Positions 59,384 through 64,000 of a stretch of DNA of 64,000 nucleotides are shown here, one piece after another. Where the stretch lies: contig VIIQ02000242.1 of NCBI GenBank assembly GCA_007449985.2, positions 1 through 64,000 of the forward strand, in the 5' to 3' direction. Within the stretch, counting starts at the first letter, position 1. Every line of letters starts with the position of its first letter. The notes under the pieces were generated by a model. That model made no database searches, was not told the origin of the DNA, and saw only the letters and a list, made by a program, of their open reading frames with translations. The stretch comes from Desmodesmus armatus (Eukaryota > Chlorophyta > Chlorophyceae > Sphaeropleales > Scenedesmaceae). Made by a program: the position numbers and the translations under genes.

Positions 59384-62300
59384 TCAGAATGGGTAGTCAT
59401 CACCGTCCCGAGCTGCCGCCCCGACAGACACAGAGCTTGGCCAGTAGCCTATTGCGTCCTCCGAGCTGCTCGGCGCAGGCTCAAACTCCCGGGACCCCAG
59501 GCTGGCTGTGCTGCCGCTCGACAGCTGCGATCGCGATGCTGCCACTGCTGCCACCCGTTCGCTGGCCTCGACCTTCTGCAAGGGAAACTGCACGATGTTG
59601 CTGCTGTCGATGGGGCTGCTGCCACTTTCAGCTGATGCGGTTGCTGGCAGGGCCATCGGGGAGCCCATGCTGTGAGCCTGCTCAGCTGCCGGCACCTGCT
59701 GCCCTGCCACCAGAACACCTGGAGGAGGCCTCCAAGACAGCGGAGCCGGTGGTGCGGCGCTGCTGTTGCCTGGCTGGCTGCCTGCGCTGCCTCCAGCCTC
59801 AATTTCACTGATGCTGGTGCTGCTGCTGCTAGCGGCATCTGTGTAAGCTCCCGCACCCAGGGCTGCCTGCAGGATGGAGTGCTGGAAGGCGTGGCTCTGT
59901 GCCAGTGCCTGCATGGCTGCTGCTGCACTCTCGGCTTGGATGACATTCTTTGAGATGTTGTCACAGAATTGCTGCGGGGACAGGCGCACAACACAGCAGC
60001 AGCAGTAGTGAGTGTGTGGGCTGATAAATTGCTTAGGTATCTGCGCTGGCAAAGGTTTGGTCCCACAGTCGCAGAACCCTGGTTCAGCTGTGCTGATCAA
60101 AATCATAGATCAACTGTTAGTGCCTGCTTAGATCCAGTGGTGCATGTTACCCGGAATTGCCGGTATACTCAGCTGTGCACCATGCCGCATGCTGCACCCG
60201 GCATACTGATGGTAGTGCAACGCACCTCCAGTGCCAAGATGCCAAAAGGCTCCTCGACCTGGACAGGCAGGGCACACACATTGCACATGTGAGTGGTGGG
60301 GTTGACTTGGTGTCACGTCAAATGACGGCAGTGTCGATTGAATGGCGGGTGTTGCATCCTTGCTGGGGTTGCTACAGGGTCATGAGTAAGTGCTGCTGCT
60401 GCACTTGAAAGGGCATGTTACCGCACAGTCCAGCCTGTTTCAGCCTCATGCAAGCCTCAGCATGCATGCAGTCCTGAAGTGGATGCGGCTGTGATGAAAG
60501 TCCTCCAGGCTGGTCCTGCACATGGTGCTTATGACCACATGCATGTGCGCTCTCAGGTGCAGCATGCATCAGTGCTTATGTCAGCATGTGGACAGAGCAT
60601 GTTGACGTGCTCCACGGCATCATACAGTATGCAATCTCATGCAGCTGCAGCCCCACACAGCAGACATGCGCTCCTAGGCACTGTAAAAGCCTGCAGCCTC
60701 AGCCCTAACAGTCAGGCCGGAGTGCCCTCGCCCCCACAAGCGCCCACCTGGACGCCAATCTCCTGCATACAAGCAACAACAGACATGACATGGCATCAGT
60801 CAGCGTTGGCACGACTTGTTCAAAAACAACAACTAAAACAAACACAACTTGGTCTAGCTTCGCTTTGAAGGCTGTGGCAGCCAGAAGGTAGACCGGGGCT
60901 GCTTTGGCTGAGGCCCTTACCGTGCCCCCTGGTCAAACCTGCATGAAAGCAAGCAGCATGGCTGCCCGGGCTGGAACGGCACCAACACATTTCTTCACCA
61001 ACAACACTATTCTTCTCATCAAGCATTGTTATGCTGTCACATCTTGGTTTGCAGCACGCTCACCTCGATCCCCAGCAGGAAGAAGGCCATGACGCATGCA
61101 ATGGGCACCGTCAGCCACCCCACCTGCCCAGCCGTGCAGAAGGGCAGGATGGTCAGCCAGCACAGCAGGAACCTGGAGGTGTGCCGCGTGTACACCAGAG
61201 GGATCGGCGTGCGGAAGATCCTGGGGCATGCATGAGTTGCGGCAAGCATGAGTTTGAAAAGTTACGAAGCCCAGTGCCAGACGTTCAGCGGGCGGGTGTG
61301 AAAAGCAGAGGCACACAGCACAGAGAGAGCCCTGTGTGTGAACGCATGCATGCATGCATGCATGCATGCGCATGGCGATGTGTCGAGCACTGTGTGGATG
61401 CCGGAGAGGTGCTGCAGCATTGCTGTGTTGCTGAGACTTGTATGGTGATGCAGCCAGTCAGCTGCCAAGTACAACGTCTGGGGGGGGGGGGTGAATCAAG
61501 GGTCAATGACGGTTGTGCCAAAACAGCGTTGAAAACACATTGGTGGTGCACTGTGCCCACTAAGAAAGATGATGGACTACATGCGTCAGCATATTGGGTT
61601 CAGCAATATACCCAACATTCAGTGTCACATTCCCAATCTGGGGCTCCACCACATAGCCACCGAGCGGATTTGAACCGCTGTTACTGGATGCCTCCTCATT
61701 GCAATCAGAGTCCAGGGTGATGACCACTACACTACGGCGGCATGAGCTGATGTCCGCCCAAATTGTTGTCAGAGCTGATCTCTGCTAGCCCCTTCGTATA
61801 CTGTTCAGCCGCCGCCAGGTGACTGAATGACTGACCGCTTGTGTGCCACAGGTGGTTGGGCTGTCTTGAGTAGGATTGGTGGCGCCTTGAGTTACAAGGG
61901 CGGGACATGGATTGGGTCCCGGGGCTTGCATCGGGTTGGCTGGGTCCTTGAGGCCTCTTTGTAACGAACACTGACTGACTGACCGACTGACTGCCAGGCT
62001 ACATAAGGCGCCATAAGTTGCATTGGGCCTCCAATGTCACGGGGACATGGGATGGGGGTCCCTGGGCTCGCATGGGGTGGGCTGGCCTTTGCGAGGCCAA
62101 TAGTAACAAACAAACAGTCATTGTTTGTTTGAGTCAAACAACACCCCCAGCTCTATTCACACTGGGAGGCCACACACGCACCTCTCACAGCCTCCCATGG
62201 TGTCCTGCATGACGGTGATGTTCTCATCAATCCGCAGCTTCTGCAGCTCCTTGATGTGTGAGGCCGCCACCACTGAACCCAACGCCTGCAGGATGGCTGT

Positions 62301-64000
62301 GCCTATGTGCGGCCGCTGCAGGACTAGCTCAAGCTCACGTGGCTGCAACACTGCCCCCAGGTCTGTAGGCAACACACAGGTACGACCGCAACCATGCTCA
62401 CTGAGTTCATTCATTCAAGTTCATTCATTTTGCAAGTTCAGAATGAGTGGCAGTTACAGTGTGACAAGGTCAGCTGTGTGCTGGGATGCGTATGGATGTG
62501 TGGTTATGCCATAACCAACAGTGTCGGTTGATTATCGCTTGTTACAAGATGCGTCATGGGTGCCTGATGAGTTGTGTCATGAGCCCTGCATGAAGTGACA
62601 GGGCTGCTGGGCTCTTTGCACCGTGCCACTGCCTGGCACCATGAGACAAGCATGCAAGCTGGGACGGCAGTTGCATAGGGCCGCCCTAAATGCAGGGTAT
62701 CTGCACTCAGGAAACAATGCTGTCCCCTCACCGCGTCTGAGGTCGTGGTCTGTCCTGAGGCTGGCCATGAGTGCTATGGGGAAGGCGCGGATGAGGCGGC
62801 AGGCTGAGGCGGCCAGCTCAGCATCAGCTGGGTCTGTCATCCACTGCAGCACCTGGCGGGCCAGGTCCCTGCAGGACACACATACACACATACATGAAGA
62901 CAACACACGCTGATCCTGTATCGCATGGTCATGATGCGTGGCTGATGGCTGTGTCCCAAGCAGGCTCCACGTCTGTCACTCCTTCCCAACCACGCAGACA
63001 GTGTGCACATGTACAAAAGTGGGGTGGGGGTTCTCAGTAATGCGCCTGCGTGTACTGGGCTCAGCCAGGCTGGCCATGATTGTGGACCCACCTGCTTCGG
63101 TTAGTGGTGAGCCCCCACAGCTTGCGCGCGTCGTTCCACCTGCGTCACGTTCGCAGCAGGGAGGCGCCAGGTCAATGGCAACGCCTCGCTGGCACTCCGT
63201 GACTGCATACTGGCTACGTCTCCTCTGCGTTGCATCGCAGCATACTTATGGCTCCATTGCTTCTGATTCCTGTGATGATGGTTCATTTCGAACAATGGAC
63301 GTGCCACATGGCCAGCTGCAAGAGTCGATGGTGAGCTTGCAGCTTTGAACACTGCTAGGCCAGCGCAACACACATGCTGTTGACATCCTGCTGCTATGGT
63401 GGCCGCCTACCCACACACCTGTGGTAGGAGCTGTTGGTCCTGAACACCAGCAGCAGTGACAGTGCGAAGGTAGACAGCGAATACACTCCTGCATGTGCAG
63501 CAAGTAGCGGTAACTCAGCGATAGGGATGATGCTCAACACTGCTGTCGTTCCCCATACGGCTGAGAGCACATGCTACAGTTGGTATGGATGTACATGTAC
63601 AACATGCACTGCCTTCACAGCAGAACAGCAAGACCATTGCCATGTCCTGCATGCATGTTGCCACGGCCAATTGGCAATTGGCAAAGTCTTATGAACATCT
63701 CAGCAAGGTCAGCTGCATGAGTGCGGGGTTCGCTGGTTTCATGGTGTTTGTTTTGAGGGCGTACGTACGCACATACCTGTTGTGGACACTGCCAGGCCAG
63801 GCCACTGCCAGCCCCAGTCTGGCAGCATGTGCCGCTCCAACATGGCCTCATAGCAGCACACCAAAGTGGCCACGATGCCCACATACGTCTTTGAAACGAG
63901 ATGAAGATAGTGCCAGACACACACAAGCCAAGTGACGTGGGAGTGCGCAGGAAGTTGTTTGAGGGCTGTGCACTGTGCTAGCAGGGGAGGGCCAGCTGCG
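59384..64000 (-). CDS. bestrophin-family anion channel (5' end outside window)
   Basis: Nine exons are visible: 63777-about 63886, 63419-63488, 63092-63139, 62732-62868, 62182-62362, 61064-61220, 60748-60762, 60226-60258 and 59384-59971. The protein shows LLLVFRTNSSYHRWNDARKL, LWGLTTNRSRDLARQV, MGGCERIFRTPIPLVYTRHT, a hydrophobic LLCWLTILPF...AFFLLGIE segment, then EIGVQVEEPFGILALEQFCD, the strongly conserved bestrophin end of the channel. The last exon adds about 180 residues of Ser/Ala/Gln-rich tail ending DGDDYPF. Bestrophins are pentameric anion channels; in Chlamydomonas BST1-3 sit in thylakoids and are linked to bicarbonate entry for CO2 concentration, which is the likely role here. Two exons are only 15 and 33 bases. 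The N-terminus and any transit peptide lie beyond 64000. Confidence 0.92.
61340..61372. repeat. (CATG)n microsatellite
   Basis: About seven tandem CATG units form a self-complementary run within a bestrophin intron. Confidence 0.9.
61655..61741 (-). tRNA. tRNA-Gln (anticodon CUG) with a 15-base intron
   Basis: The minus strand folds as a tRNA. The acceptor stem GCCGCCG pairs with CGGTGGC (one G-U), the D arm is GTG...CAC, the anticodon stem CTGGA pairs with TCCAG around CTCTGA-A with anticodon CTG (complement of 61706-61708), and the T arm is AGCGG-TTCAAAT-CCGCT. A 15-base intron (61690-61704) interrupts the loop one base 3' of the anticodon, the canonical site. It lies on the same strand inside the bestrophin intron 61221-62181. 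CCA is not encoded. No T-run follows closely. Confidence 0.9.
61822..62120. repeat. tandem ~150-base duplication next to the tRNA
   Basis: Two diverged units both run from a TGACTGACCG start through GGGACATGG, GGGTCCC or GGTCCCTGGG, TGCAT or CGCATGGGG, and GAGGCC, ending in GTAACGAAC or GTAACAAAC. No coding frame is present. Confidence 0.55.

Noticed and set aside
1..64000. CRISPR arrays, bacterial operons, insertion sequences, phage genes
   Set aside because: None is present. The repeats are simple, satellite or exon-derived, and the genes are spliced eukaryotic genes.

Overview
This window is nuclear DNA of a eukaryote, most likely a flagellate-lineage green alga (Chlorophyceae, Volvocales/Chlamydomonadales type). 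The reasons are GC-rich DNA with dense CAG/GCA repeats coding poly-Gln and poly-Ala, many short exons with GT-AG introns, TGTAA motifs suited to algal polyadenylation just past two stop codons, a flagellar enkurin gene, and a bestrophin with a long low-complexity C-terminus like algal thylakoid bestrophins. The species cannot be fixed from the sequence alone.

Layout. 1-7275: a possible minus-strand exon, then a poorly recognised plus-strand gene whose exons occur in two or three decaying copies and whose introns hold long (CA)n and poly-C/G runs. 8745-10855: three tandem copies of a ~710-bp satellite. 11520-16888 (minus): an aldo/keto reductase fused behind a signal peptide and a ShKT-like six-cysteine module. 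17514-23534 (plus): a 14-exon nitrile hydratase in which the beta and alpha subunits form one polypeptide joined by a His-rich linker. 24232-26730 (plus): enkurin. 28261-31489 (minus): a short-chain dehydrogenase/reductase with a minisatellite made of its own exon end in one intron. 36629-37359 (minus): a small twin-CX9C protein. 39219-57161 (minus): one ~18-kb, ~16-exon gene for a Gln/Ala/Ser-rich protein of about 4,200 residues with a DUF4378/CEP350-like C-terminus. 59384 to beyond 64000 (minus): a bestrophin anion channel, with an intron-containing tRNA-Gln(CUG) inside one of its introns.

The genes do not form an operon-like pathway. The most notable item is the cobalt-type nitrile hydratase beta-alpha fusion. 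The strongest general pattern is that most of the genes carry nearby broken tandem copies of one exon end together with its splice site. At least seven apparent single-base losses also interrupt otherwise phase-consistent exons, several of them at homopolymers; these look more like consensus errors than gene decay.

Exon coordinates were worked out by hand from splice-site phase and protein-family similarity. No search or alignment was run.
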